Shown here: one piece after another, positions 1 through 8,552 of the stretch
How positions within the stretch are numbered: position 1 is the first letter of the stretch
Layout of the letters: every line of letters starts with the position of its first letter
Assembly (NCBI RefSeq): GCF_036172515.1
Contig: NZ_JAXKVW010000004.1
Location: 62,001 to 126,000 of the forward strand
Source of the DNA: Flexistipes sp.
GTDB lineage: Bacteria; Chrysiogenota; Deferribacteres; Deferribacterales; Flexistipitaceae
Direction: 5' to 3'
DNA: 64,000 nucleotides
Notes under the pieces: generated by a model
Seen by the model: the letters and a program-made list of their open reading frames with translations, nothing else
Told to the model about the DNA's origin: nothing
Database searches by the model: none
Program-made: the position numbers and the translations under genes

Positions 1-189
1 GGGGTTCCTGCCGATCCTTCTGCCTCTCACTTTGACGTCAAAATTTCCGAATCCTGAAATTTTAACGTTGTTTTTGTTAAGAATTTCATCTTTCATAATT
101 TCAAAAACACTGTCCACAACATCAGATATGTCTTTTTTTGTAATACCTAAAGATTCGTAAATGTTTTCAACTATATCCGCTTTTGTCAT
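1..189 (-). CDS. ihfA: Integration host factor alpha-like protein, 3' end cut by window edge
   Basis: The 63 visible codons encode the N-terminal two thirds of an HU/IHF-family protein; the rest lies beyond the left edge. The protein begins MTKADIVENIY and reaches the conserved stretch KISGFGNFDVKVRGRRIGRNP-like (seen as SGFGNF followed by RRIGRNP), the start of the beta-arm that inserts into the DNA minor groove. Family members bend DNA in recombination, replication and sigma-54 promoter activation. The start is set by a GGGGGTG ribosome-binding site eight bases before the ATG. The N-terminus resembles IhfA more than HU, but the alpha/beta assignment is an inference from a partial sequence. 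Confidence 0.9.
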   Translation of the reverse strand, partial: MTKADIVENIYESLGITKKDISDVVDSVFEIMKDEILNKNNVKISGFGNFDVKVRGRRIGRNP

Positions 190-211
190 AATACACCCCC
201 TGCTTATTGTA

Positions 212-240
212 ATTTTATCTAAATATTTCTTTATCGTCAA
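212..240 (-). promoter_or_regulatory. Probable sigma-70 promoter of ihfA
   Basis: On the minus strand there is TTGACG (235-240), a 17-bp spacer and TAAAAT (212-217), about 20 bp before the ihfA start. Both hexamers match the consensus at five of six positions. Confidence 0.6.
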
Positions 241-327
241 TAGTTTTCACTAATTATCAATAATTAAACATGCAAATTATTGCTTACTGATAAAACTTCC
301 TAAAAACGGCCGAAATTATGCATTACT

Positions 328-553
328 AATTCAAGTTTCGCACTTCGTTTTGTCTAGCATTCGCTTCTGGCGAATATATAGAATGTTAAACATATTTACC
401 AGTCTAAAAGACTGGTGCTAGCCATAGGCATCCTTGCGAAACCCTGTGGAAACAGGGTTGTGGCAATCTCAGAATAAGAAAAGTAGAGAGATTGCTTCGT
501 CGTTTTCACTCCTCGCAAAGACGTGAAAACAGTGTAATTGCGAAACTTGGTTT
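328..553. repeat. Hairpin-rich MITE-like element, copy 1
   Basis: This 226-bp unit fills most of the gene-free stretch 190-567. It has imperfect 18-bp terminal inverted repeats (AATTCAAGTTTCGCACTT at the left, a mutated complement at the right) and is flanked by ACT on both sides, a possible 3-bp target duplication. Inside is a row of short hairpins: ATTCGC/GCGAAT, CCAGTC/GACTGG, an AACCCTG/CAGGGTT insert, GCAATCTC/GAGATTGC and GTTTTCAC/GTGAAAAC. A second copy at 3584 shares the backbone but has different hairpins inserted. There is no ORF of useful length. The GAGATTGCTTCG and CTCCTCGCAAAGACG segments resemble palindromic repeats widely dispersed in bacterial genomes. Confidence 0.85.
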
Positions 554-567
554 ACTAATATAAATTT

Positions 568-1386
568 TTATTTTATCTCTTCTGCAAATTCTTTAGCTTT
601 ATTTATACTTTCAAAGCCTTCGATTTTAACATTATATTCTTCATTCATAATATTTTCTTTTTTTATAAAAAATTTACCTTCCCTTTCTTTGGCAAAATTT
701 ACTGCTTCGCCTTTATCTGCAAATGTTGCAATTGTTTTAACTTTGATATCGCCTATCTTGATATCAGAATTTACATCTGCCACATACACGCGCCACAGTT
801 GTTTTTCCGTCTGTAACTGTAAGGTTTTTGATACTTTTACACCAAAAGTTTCACTTAATTTTTGCACTTTATCTATTTTGTTTTTATCCAGTCCTTTTAC
901 TATAATAACATAAGATTTTGTATTTTGCTGTTCTTTTTTATTTTTTATCGGTTTTATTGAGGATGAAGGCATGTCTGCCCTTGTACTATCTTTTGAAGAA
1001 CTGGATTTTTTTGCCGCATTTGTTTTAACAGATTTTTGTTCTTTATCGTTTATTTCCCTACTATCATTATCAATGGTAACTGGTATAACCTCTTTTTTTA
1101 CAATTTGTTCTTTGACCGGGGGACTTTTTCTGGCTATTTCTGTTCGGTCACTTGTCTGAATCTTGCTGTCCATTACGGATATTGTTGTCAGTAAGCTGTA
1201 CTGGCTCAATGCAAACAGAATCAGCAAAAATAGCAGTACCGGCAAGTAAACTTTTGGGTTTGTGTATAAATTAATAAAAAACTTTTTGAACAGAGCCTTT
1301 TTATCTGAAATTTCTGTTTCATTCTCAATCCTGTATATCTCTGAAAAACTTTTATCAAAATATTTAAGGAGATTTATGTCAATCAT
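568..1386 (-). CDS. Membrane-anchored protein with SPOR-like C-terminus
   Basis: This 272-residue protein has a short cytoplasmic N-terminus, one transmembrane segment (about residues 43-68, VYLPVLLFLLILFALSQY) and a Lys/Ser-rich linker. A periplasmic C-terminal part follows with at least two segments resembling SPOR units; the last contains YNVKIEGFESINKAKEFAEEI. SPOR domains bind denuded septal peptidoglycan, so a cell-wall or division role is possible. The ATG at 1386 is preferred to the TTG at 1413, because the TTG lies inside the terminator hairpin of the EF-G gene upstream. The AGAGG before the ATG is in the 3' arm of that hairpin. It follows the EF-G paralog with a gap of about 50 bp. 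Specific function is unknown. Confidence 0.75.
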   Translation of the reverse strand: MIDINLLKYFDKSFSEIYRIENETEISDKKALFKKFFINLYTNPKVYLPVLLFLLILFALSQYSLLTTISVMDSKIQTSDRTEIARKSPPVKEQIVKKEVIPVTIDNDSREINDKEQKSVKTNAAKKSSSSKDSTRADMPSSSIKPIKNKKEQQNTKSYVIIVKGLDKNKIDKVQKLSETFGVKVSKTLQLQTEKQLWRVYVADVNSDIKIGDIKVKTIATFADKGEAVNFAKEREGKFFIKKENIMNEEYNVKIEGFESINKAKEFAEEIK

Positions 1387-1390
1387 AGTA

Positions 1391-1425
1391 ATAAAAAGCC
1401 TCTGTATAAGCAATTATACAGAGGC
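1391..1425 (-). terminator. Intrinsic terminator of the EF-G paralog
   Basis: A perfect 12-bp stem (GCCTCTGTATAA with its complement, 1398-1425) has a 4-nt loop and is followed on the minus strand by a run of five T. It lies 12 bp after the stop codon of the EF-G-like gene. Its 3' arm carries the only ribosome-binding-site-like sequence (AGAGG) for the next gene. Confidence 0.85.
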
Positions 1426-1436
1426 ACGAATATTTA

Positions 1437-3518
1437 TTATTGCTGTTCAACTTTAGACTGCTCTTTAACTTTTTCCACCACATGCGACGGCGCCTCTTCA
1501 TAGTGGGAAAATTCAATTGTAAACATTCCCCTGCCGCCTGTCATACTTCTTAGGTCAGGTGCATATTTTAAAATTTCACCCATAGGCACCTGAGCTGTAA
1601 TATGCTGACCTGTGGTTTGTGGCTCAACATTCTGGACACGCCCCCTTCGGGAGTTAAGATCTCCTATTACTGTACCCACAGTTTCTTCCGGAACGAAAAT
1701 ATCCATATTTACAATGGGTTCCAGAAGTACTGGTTTGGCTTCCATTGCAACCTTTTTGAATGCCATTGATGCTGCAATTTTAAAAGCCATTTCTGATGAG
1801 TCCACAGAATGATAAGATCCGTCGTACAAGGTGACTTTAAAATCAATAAGGGGATACCCGGCCAGTACACCTTCCAGCGCAGCTTCCCTGATACCTTTTT
1901 CAACAGCCGGAATATAGCCTTTCGGAATAACGCCGCCCACAATTTTATCAATAAATTCTATGCCTCCGCCCCTTTCATTGGGTTCCATTTCAATCCAGAC
2001 ATCACCATACTGTCCGCGTCCCCCGGATTGTTTCTTATATTTTCCCTGCCCTTTGGCACTTATTTTTAAGGTTTCTTTGTAGGGGACTTTAGGGGTTTTC
2101 AAGTCCACATCAACGTTGAATTTTTTCTTAAGTTTCTCTGTTACAACCTCTATATGCATCTGCCCCATACCGCTTAGAATCTGTTCTCCGGTTTGTTCGT
2201 CTCTGGTGACCCTAATGCCCAAGTCCTCTTCCATCAGCCTGTGTAAACCTGTACTGACTTTTTCTTCGTCTTCTTTGGATTTTGGTACAAGTGAAAAGGA
2301 TAGAACAGGTTCTGCAAGAGTCACCGGATCTATAATACAGCTCTCTTTCTTATTGGAGCAAAGTGTATCAAATGTTTCTGTAAATTTCAATTTGTTCACC
2401 ATGGCAATCTGTCCGGCCACAACTTTATCTGTTTTAACGAAATTTTTACCCTGAAGCAGGTAAAGCTGAGTAATTTTTTCCACTTCATCCTTGCTTGCAT
2501 TGTACACATCTGTGTCATTGGTTATTTCACCAGAATAAACTCTGAAAATAGATAATTTGCCGGAAAAAGGGTCGATAAAAGTTTTGAAAACATAAGCCAC
2601 AAAATCTTTATTTTCCGGATCCAGCATTACTTCCTCACCGGTTTTCTTGTTTTTGGCAACTTTCTGTTCCCTTTCAAGTGGTGAGGGCATAAAATTTATT
2701 ATTGATTCAAGCAGAAATTTACTTCCCACATTTTTTACTGCTGAGCCGCATATAACCGGTATAAACCTTTTGGCTATCGTGGCTTCACGTATACCTTTTA
2801 AAATTTCTTCTTCGGAAAACTCCTCTCCTTCAAGATACTTTTCAATCAATTCGTCGTCTGTTTCACTGATAGCTTCCAGCAGTTTATTTCTTTGACTCTC
2901 TACAGCTTCCTTCATGTCAGCCGGGATATCTATTTCCTTAAATTCTGCAGTTGGCTCACTGGGATATTCATAGGCTTTCTGTTTTATAAGATCTACAATA
3001 CCCCTAAATGATTCTTCTTTTCCGATTGGCAGGTAAAGGGGAATGGGTGTGATACCGAAAGATTGTTCAATGTCCCCCAATGTGCGGTAAAAGTCCGCTC
3101 TTTCTTTGTCCATTTTGTTGACAAAAATTATCTTGGCAAGGTCGAAATCATCTGCAAAATTCCAGACACGCTCTGTTTCGGCTTTAATGCCGCTTATTGC
3201 ACTGGCAATGACAACAGCTCCTCCAACCGCTGAAAGGGCTGATTTTGTTTCATGGAGGAAATTACCGTATCCGGGGGTATCAACAAGATTAAGCAGATGT
3301 TTATTCCATTCAATTGAGCATAATTTGGGATTTATAGTAATCTTCCTGTTTATTTCCACCTGATCAAAATCCATTATACTTGTTCCGTTATCTACACTGC
3401 CGATTCTTTTGGTGGCTTTTGCATTAAACAGGATTGCTTCTATTAAACTTGTTTTTCCTGCTCCTCCATGTGAAATAAAAGCTACATTTCTGATGTTTTT
3501 CACTTCGTCAACCTGCAT
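1437..3518 (-). CDS. fusA: Elongation factor G-type GTPase, paralog (EF-G2-like)
   Basis: The protein has 693 residues, full EF-G length. The G-domain shows SHGGAGKTS (about 16-24), DTPGYGNF (about 78) and NKMD (about 133). The following EF-Tu-like domain 2 and domains III-V include a QSGGRGQYGDV segment and a C-terminal RGRVQNVEPQ. Canonical EF-G opens with the P-loop AHIDAGKTT; SHGGAGKT is typical of the EF-G2 branch, and no rpsL-rpsG-tuf genes surround it. EF-G proteins catalyse GTP-dependent ribosomal translocation or recycling, but the role of this paralog group is less well defined. The start has a strong GGGAGGTAACGT leader. It stands alone, with a MITE upstream and its own terminator downstream. 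Confidence 0.92.
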   Translation of the reverse strand: MQVDEVKNIRNVAFISHGGAGKTSLIEAILFNAKATKRIGSVDNGTSIMDFDQVEINRKITINPKLCSIEWNKHLLNLVDTPGYGNFLHETKSALSAVGGAVVIASAISGIKAETERVWNFADDFDLAKIIFVNKMDKERADFYRTLGDIEQSFGITPIPLYLPIGKEESFRGIVDLIKQKAYEYPSEPTAEFKEIDIPADMKEAVESQRNKLLEAISETDDELIEKYLEGEEFSEEEILKGIREATIAKRFIPVICGSAVKNVGSKFLLESIINFMPSPLEREQKVAKNKKTGEEVMLDPENKDFVAYVFKTFIDPFSGKLSIFRVYSGEITNDTDVYNASKDEVEKITQLYLLQGKNFVKTDKVVAGQIAMVNKLKFTETFDTLCSNKKESCIIDPVTLAEPVLSFSLVPKSKEDEEKVSTGLHRLMEEDLGIRVTRDEQTGEQILSGMGQMHIEVVTEKLKKKFNVDVDLKTPKVPYKETLKISAKGQGKYKKQSGGRGQYGDVWIEMEPNERGGGIEFIDKIVGGVIPKGYIPAVEKGIREAALEGVLAGYPLIDFKVTLYDGSYHSVDSSEMAFKIAASMAFKKVAMEAKPVLLEPIVNMDIFVPEETVGTVIGDLNSRRGRVQNVEPQTTGQHITAQVPMGEILKYAPDLRSMTGGRGMFTIEFSHYEEAPSHVVEKVKEQSKVEQQ

Positions 3519-3540
3519 ACGTTACCTCCCAATAGTTTTG

Positions 3541-3568
3541 GAGCTTTTTATTATGGTCATAAAAGCTC
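3541..3568. other. Inverted repeat in the EF-G gene leader
   Basis: GAGCTTTT and AAAAGCTC form an 8-bp stem around TATTATGGTCAT, 23 bp upstream of the EF-G paralog start. It could be an operator, a leader hairpin or a repeat relic; nothing distinguishes these. Confidence 0.4.
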
Positions 3569-3583
3569 TGCTTTTATTTTATT

Positions 3584-3868
3584 AATTCAAGTTTCGCACT
3601 TCGTTTTGTCTAGCATTCGCCTCTGGCGAATATATAGAATGTTAAACATATTTACCAGTCTAAAAGACTGGTGCTAGCCATAGGCATCCTTGCGACCGCC
3701 CACTTAACGCCTTAAGTGGGCGGGTGGCAATCTCAAAACAAGAAAAATAGAGAGATTGCTTCGTTGTTTTCACTCCCTGCCCTGTTAAATGCCACAGGCA
3801 ATCAGCGAAGCTGATATTTAACAGGGTGAACAAAGACGTGAAAACAGTGTAAGTGCGAAACTTGAATT
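3584..3868. repeat. Hairpin-rich MITE-like element, copy 2
   Basis: This 285-bp copy occupies much of the gene-free stretch 3519-4073. Its 18-bp terminal inverted repeats are perfect: AATTCAAGTTTCGCACTT and its exact complement at 3851-3868. ATT flanks both sides. The backbone matches copy 1 closely up to CATCCTTGCGA. A CCGCCCACTT...AAGTGGGCGG hairpin then replaces the AACCCTG hairpin of copy 1, and a further hairpin (CCCTGTTAAAT...ATTTAACAGGG) sits inside the GTTTTCAC stem. The perfect ends suggest it is younger than copy 1. The remainder, 3869-4018, is AT-rich spacer before hflK with no gene visible. Confidence 0.88.
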
Positions 3869-4018
3869 ATTAATACTTTACTATAAAACTTTTTCATTTA
3901 CTTTACCAAACATTTTTATAACCTTCAATATTTTTGAGCGAAAATTGCCTTTAACTTCCTTTTTTAATCAGTCTTAACAAATAACAGGCCAATACATCAG
4001 TTATATTATAAACCATGA

Positions 4019-4047
4019 TTGATTTTACTGGTATACTTCTATATGAT
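4019..4047 (+). promoter_or_regulatory. Probable promoter of hflKC
   Basis: TTGATT (4019-4024), a 17-bp spacer and TATGAT (4042-4047) lie 27 bp before the hflK start, which has GGAGGT at 4063-4068. Confidence 0.6.
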
Positions 4048-4073
4048 TCGGTTACAATTTATGGAGGTACTAT

Positions 4074-5066
4074 ATGAGTGAAGAAAAAGATCCGTGGGGT
4101 ATGGATAAGTATAAATTTAATATTCCTAATCTCCCCAAGTTTAAATTTAAAAAATCACTAATTCTTCCGATACTTCTCGTTATCATCATAATTTGGATGC
4201 TGACGGGAATCTATCTGGTGGATGCCAATCAACAGGCTGTAGTAAAACGATTCGGTGAAGTAGCCAGAGTCGTGGGGCCCGGTCCGCACTATCATTTCCC
4301 TTATCCTATTGAAACGGTAAATAAAGCCGATGTCACAGATGTTCACAGACTGGAGATTGGCTATAGAAGCTACGAAAATGGTGAATCCAGACTTATTGAA
4401 GATGAAGCGCAGATGCTCACCGGAGATGAAAATATTGTCAATCTGGATGTTATAGTACAGTACAGGATCGGTGATATTGTTAAATATTTGTATAATATAC
4501 AGGGTGTCGTTTCTACAATTAAGCAGGTGTCAGAATCAAGTATGAGGGAAATTGTGGGTAAACAGAAAATCGATTATATTCTTACTGTTGGCAAAGATGA
4601 GATTCAGATAAAAGCTCATGAAATGATTCAAAACATACTCAGGGAATACAATGCAGGTATCCAGATCGTGGCTGTGCAGCTGCAGAATGTTAACCCCCCT
4701 GATGAAGTGGTATCCGCTTTCAGGGATGTTGCGAGCGCCAGAGAAGATAAAAGCAGGTTTATTAACGAGGCTGAAGCTTATGCCAACCAGGTTATCCCCC
4801 AAGCCAGGGGTACTGCAGCTTCCATGATTCTTGATGCTGAAGCATACAGAGAGGAGAAGGTGAAAAGAGCTTTAGGGGATGCCGATAGATTTAGTGAAAT
4901 TCTTAAAAATTACGAACAAGCTCCTCAGCTAACGAGAAAAAGGCTTTATCTTGATAAAATGGAAGAGGTTATAGGCAAAAGTGATTTTCATGTTTTTGAT
5001 TCTCAGATTTCTGACATCAATACATTTATAGGTCTTGAGAATCTTAAAGGGAGTGTGAATAAATGA
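4074..5066 (+). CDS. hflK: SPFH-domain protease modulator HflK
   Basis: The 330 residues comprise a Pro/Lys-rich cytoplasmic N-terminus, one membrane segment (about 28-48, SLILPILLVIIIIWMLTGIY), an SPFH/Band-7 domain beginning DANQQAVVKRFGEVARVVGPGPHYHFP-like, and an Ala/Glu/Arg-rich coiled-coil tail. In E. coli HflK and HflC form a membrane cage around FtsH and modulate its proteolysis. The gene overlaps hflC by 4 bp (ATGA-type coupling), the standard hflK-hflC arrangement. FtsH itself is not in the window. Confidence 0.95.
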   Translation: MSEEKDPWGMDKYKFNIPNLPKFKFKKSLILPILLVIIIIWMLTGIYLVDANQQAVVKRFGEVARVVGPGPHYHFPYPIETVNKADVTDVHRLEIGYRSYENGESRLIEDEAQMLTGDENIVNLDVIVQYRIGDIVKYLYNIQGVVSTIKQVSESSMREIVGKQKIDYILTVGKDEIQIKAHEMIQNILREYNAGIQIVAVQLQNVNPPDEVVSAFRDVASAREDKSRFINEAEAYANQVIPQARGTAASMILDAEAYREEKVKRALGDADRFSEILKNYEQAPQLTRKRLYLDKMEEVIGKSDFHVFDSQISDINTFIGLENLKGSVNK

Positions 5067-5920
5067 AAAAAATAATTTCAATCGCAGGTGTCCTGCTAAT
5101 ACTTGCCGTAATGCTTATTGGCGGAGCTTTTTATATTGTGAACGTTGACCAGCAGGTTGTTGTTACTTATTTGGGTAAACCTGTGAAAAACATAAAAAAA
5201 CCTGGTTTGTATGTGAAAATCCCATTTTTGCAGCAAGCCACATATTTTTCCAAAAAAATACTGGATTATGATGCTGATCCGAGGATCGTGATTACAGAGG
5301 ATAAGAAAAACCTCCTTCTGGACAATTATTGTAAATGGCGCATTGCAGATCCTTTGAAATTTTTCCAGGCTGTGAGAACAACGAACGGTGCCATGTCAAG
5401 ACTTGATGATATTATTTACTCGGAAATACGGGTTGAGCTGGGAAATCACACTCTCTCGGAGGTCATTGCTGACAACAGAGCCGAAATTATGAAAAATGTA
5501 ACAAAAGCTTCTAAGAAAAAAGCAGAAGTGTACGGTATCGAAATTGTTGATGTTCGTATTAAAAGGGCGGATCTGCCCCCTGAAAACGAGAAGGCTGTAT
5601 TTGCCAGAATGGTTTCAGAGCGGGAAAGAATTGCAAAAAGATACAGATCCGAAGGTAGAGAGGAAGCTAAAAAACTTCGTGCAAAAGCTGACAAAGAAAA
5701 ACGTATAATCCTCGCTGAAGCATACAGAAAAGTCCAAAATATTAAAGGTGAGACGGATTCCAAAACAATTGAAATATATGCCGATGCATATAGTGCTAAT
5801 GAATCGTTTTATGCATTTAACAAAAAACTTGAGATTTTTGATTCATTGAGTGAAAACAACAAATATTTTCTGACAACGCAATCGGATATTTTTGAATTAT
5901 TAGAAAAGGGAGTGAAGTAA
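5063..5920 (+). CDS. hflC: SPFH-domain protease modulator HflC
   Basis: A 285-residue partner of HflK: N-terminal membrane anchor (about 4-26), SPFH domain starting NVDQQVVVTYLGKPVKNIK and a charged coiled coil rich in EAKKLRAKADKEKR. The segment DVRIKRADLPPENEKAVFARM is characteristic of HflC. It is translationally coupled to hflK by overlapping stop and start. The two proteins are expected to form the FtsH-associated complex in the inner membrane. Confidence 0.95.
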   Translation: MKKIISIAGVLLILAVMLIGGAFYIVNVDQQVVVTYLGKPVKNIKKPGLYVKIPFLQQATYFSKKILDYDADPRIVITEDKKNLLLDNYCKWRIADPLKFFQAVRTTNGAMSRLDDIIYSEIRVELGNHTLSEVIADNRAEIMKNVTKASKKKAEVYGIEIVDVRIKRADLPPENEKAVFARMVSERERIAKRYRSEGREEAKKLRAKADKEKRIILAEAYRKVQNIKGETDSKTIEIYADAYSANESFYAFNKKLEIFDSLSENNKYFLTTQSDIFELLEKGVK

Positions 5921-5979
5921 TCAAACAAATTAAAATAATAAAAAATCTTGTTTGACAGCTTGGTTTAAAAGTTATGCGC

Positions 5980-6008
5980 TTGACTTTGAAGAGGCTAAAT
6001 AGTAATAT
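5980..6008 (+). promoter_or_regulatory. Probable promoter of the hom operon
   Basis: TTGACT (5980-5985), a 17-bp spacer and TAATAT (6003-6008) precede the GTG start of hom by 30 bp. AGGAGG is at 6025-6030. Confidence 0.65.
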
Positions 6009-6038
6009 CCCAAGCTATATTTTCAGGAGGTTTTTTAA

Positions 6039-7352
6039 GTGAAAAAGAGTATTAATGTTGGAATTATCGGTTACGGCACAGTGGGCAGAGGTACACTGGA
6101 AGTACTTTTGGATAACAAAGAAGTTATTAAGGACAAAACCGGCTTTACCCTTAATGTTAAAACTGTGGCCGATTTAAAGATTGAGGAAATTGAGGATGAT
6201 TATCTGGAAAACGTCCCCAACAAAACCACCGATGCTTACGACGTCATAAATGATAAAGAGATTGATATCGTTATAGAGCTGATCGGGGGTTACAGCCCTG
6301 CAAAGACCTTTATCATGGATTCTATCGCCAATAAAAAGCATGTTGTAACAGCAAACAAAGCTCTGCTTGCAGTGGACGGACAGGATATTTTTCAGGCTGC
6401 AGAAGAAAATAATGTGTGTCTTGGTTTTGAAGGGAGTGTTGGCGGCGGAATCCCCGTTATCAGAGTGCTTAAAGAAGACCTGGCTGCCAATAATGTTAAA
6501 GAGATTTACGGTATTATCAATGGAACAGCAAATTATATTCTTACCAAAATGGAGGAAGAGGAAAAGGAATTTGCCGATGTGCTGATAGATGCCCAGAGTC
6601 TTGGGTATGCTGAAGCTGACCCCACTTTTGATGTGGAAGGGACTGATACTGCACATAAAATTTCCATCCTTTCATCAATAGCATTCAATACTGTAGTGCC
6701 TTTTGAAAATGTTTTTGTGGAAGGTATCTCTAATATCAAATGTGTGGATGTTGAGTTTGCCAAAAAACTTGGTTGTAAGATAAAACTGCTGGCCATTGCA
6801 AAAAAGAATGATAACGATATTGAAGTTCGGGTACACCCGACTATAATTCCCCACAACTATATTTTATCCAAAGTTCAGGATGTTTTTAATGCAGTTTATT
6901 TTGTATCCGATAAACTTGACAGAACAATACATTACGGGCGCGGGGCAGGCAGTCTTCCCACCGGCAGTGCAGTTGTTTCCGATATTATAACAATTGCCAG
7001 GGATATGAAATGTAAATGCCCGTCACGGGTTCCTGTTCTCGGTTTTACAAAAGAGTATAAGTCATATTTTCCTGTAAAGGATATAAATGATATCGAGTCT
7101 GCATTTTATCTGCGTTTCAGTGCTGAAGATAAGCCCGGGGTTTTGTCAAAAATAGCCGGAGTACTTGGGAAATATAATATCAGTATCAATTCAGCTATAC
7201 AACCGTCCCAAACTTCGCCTGGTGAGATTGTTCCTCTTGTTTTTATGACTTATGAAACAATTGGAAGAAATGTAAAAAATGCAGTGGATGAGCTTGATAA
7301 TTCCGATTTCGTGAGAGACAAAACTGTTGTTATCAGAGTGGAAGGCATATAA
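6039..7352 (+). CDS. hom: Homoserine dehydrogenase with C-terminal ACT domain
   Basis: The 437-residue enzyme reduces aspartate semialdehyde to homoserine with NAD(P)H. The N-terminal Rossmann motif is GIIGYGTVGRGTLE (about 8-21). The catalytic domain shows TANKALLA, GFEGSVGGGIPVI and the NGTANYILTKM signature. The C-terminal part (about 350-437) is an ACT domain (FSAEDKPGVLSKIAGVLGKY), the usual site for threonine feedback. The start is GTG, fixed by AGGAGG eight bases upstream. It is the first gene of a run with the ApgM-like protein, lysC and cimA, so it feeds threonine and methionine synthesis. Confidence 0.97.
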   Translation: MKKSINVGIIGYGTVGRGTLEVLLDNKEVIKDKTGFTLNVKTVADLKIEEIEDDYLENVPNKTTDAYDVINDKEIDIVIELIGGYSPAKTFIMDSIANKKHVVTANKALLAVDGQDIFQAAEENNVCLGFEGSVGGGIPVIRVLKEDLAANNVKEIYGIINGTANYILTKMEEEEKEFADVLIDAQSLGYAEADPTFDVEGTDTAHKISILSSIAFNTVVPFENVFVEGISNIKCVDVEFAKKLGCKIKLLAIAKKNDNDIEVRVHPTIIPHNYILSKVQDVFNAVYFVSDKLDRTIHYGRGAGSLPTGSAVVSDIITIARDMKCKCPSRVPVLGFTKEYKSYFPVKDINDIESAFYLRFSAEDKPGVLSKIAGVLGKYNISINSAIQPSQTSPGEIVPLVFMTYETIGRNVKNAVDELDNSDFVRDKTVVIRVEGI

Positions 7353-7370
7353 TATTTACAAGGTGTTTAA

Positions 7371-8537
7371 ATGAAATATTTTGTTTTACTTTGTGATGGA
7401 ATGGCTGATTACAGAATACCTCAGCTGGATGACCGTACAATAATTGAATATGCAAATATACCTAATATGGATTATCTGGCCAAAAACGGGTCCTGCGGAA
7501 AAATACATACTGTTCCCGAAGGCATGTATCCCGGCAGTGATATCTGCAATCTCAGTGTATTTGGTTACGATCCCCGCAAATATTACACCGGCAGAAGCCC
7601 TCTGGAAGCTGCCAGTAAAGGGATAGATCTGGATGATAACGATATGTCCTTTCGTTGTAATATTGTAACTTATTCTGAAAATTATTCCAAAATGGATGAC
7701 TTCAGTGGGGAACACGTTTCCCAGGAAACAGCAGAAAAAATCATCAGGATGCTTAATAAGGAATTTAAAAATGAAGGCTTTGAATTTTACAGCGGTGTCG
7801 GTTACAGAAATCTCATGATTGTTAGAAACTGCGACTATAACTTAACATCCACACCGCCTCATGATATAATGGGTAAATATATTAGCGACTATCTGCCCGC
7901 CGGCAGAGGTGCAGAAAAATTAAAGGCTGTTATGAAAAGGGCTAATGATATTATAGCAAACATGGAGTCAGAAAATGCAAACGGCATATGGCTTTGGGGG
8001 GAAGGCAGAAAACCGCTCTTGGATTCGTTTCAAAAATTATATGGAGTGAGTGGTTCTGTAGTGGCGGCTGTGGACTTGATAAAGGGAATAGGCAAATTTG
8101 CAGGACTTGATGTTATTGATGTACCCGGAGCCACCGGTTTTATCGATACAAACTTTGAGGGCAAAGCAAAATATGCTGTAAACTCACTTAAAAATAAAGA
8201 TTATGTTTTTGTCCATGTTGAAGCACCGGATGAAGCCGGGCATATGGGAAGTGCCGAAGAGAAAATTAATGCTGTTGAGAATATTGATAAAATCATGCTG
8301 CCGATTATAATGGACGGACTCAGCAATTTTGATGATTTCAGAATTCTCCTTACTCCTGATCACCCCACACCCATTTCATTAAAAACACATGTTGCCGATC
8401 CTGTACCGGCAATAATTTACGGCAGTAATGTGAAAAAGGATGAAAATGTATATTTTTCTGAATTTATAAAACCTTCTTTTGACATCAATGATGGTTATAA
8501 GATAGCTGATTATTTTATTAATAAATCGATAATTTAA
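7371..8537 (+). CDS. ApgM-family phosphomutase-like protein, probable functional homoserine kinase
   Basis: This 388-residue protein belongs to the alkaline-phosphatase-fold 2,3-bisphosphoglycerate-independent phosphoglycerate mutase family (archaeal ApgM type). Metal and catalytic segments are visible: LCDGMADY (about 7), PGSDICNLSVFGYDP (about 60), HVEAPDEAGHMG (about 283) and LTPDHPTP (about 325). It lies 18 bp after hom and 15 bp before lysC. No canonical GHMP-type thrB is present. Comparative genomics has proposed members of this family in such clusters as functional analogues of homoserine kinase, and here that step is the one missing between hom and threonine synthase. The fold is certain from the motifs; the substrate is an inference from position. 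Confidence 0.82.
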   Translation: MKYFVLLCDGMADYRIPQLDDRTIIEYANIPNMDYLAKNGSCGKIHTVPEGMYPGSDICNLSVFGYDPRKYYTGRSPLEAASKGIDLDDNDMSFRCNIVTYSENYSKMDDFSGEHVSQETAEKIIRMLNKEFKNEGFEFYSGVGYRNLMIVRNCDYNLTSTPPHDIMGKYISDYLPAGRGAEKLKAVMKRANDIIANMESENANGIWLWGEGRKPLLDSFQKLYGVSGSVVAAVDLIKGIGKFAGLDVIDVPGATGFIDTNFEGKAKYAVNSLKNKDYVFVHVEAPDEAGHMGSAEEKINAVENIDKIMLPIIMDGLSNFDDFRILLTPDHPTPISLKTHVADPVPAIIYGSNVKKDENVYFSEFIKPSFDINDGYKIADYFINKSII

Positions 8538-8552
8538 CCCAGGAGGTATACG

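Noticed and set aside
1437-3518. Treating the EF-G-like gene as the sole translocase gene
   Set aside because: Its P-loop and lack of str-operon neighbours point to the EF-G2 branch; a canonical fusA is expected elsewhere.
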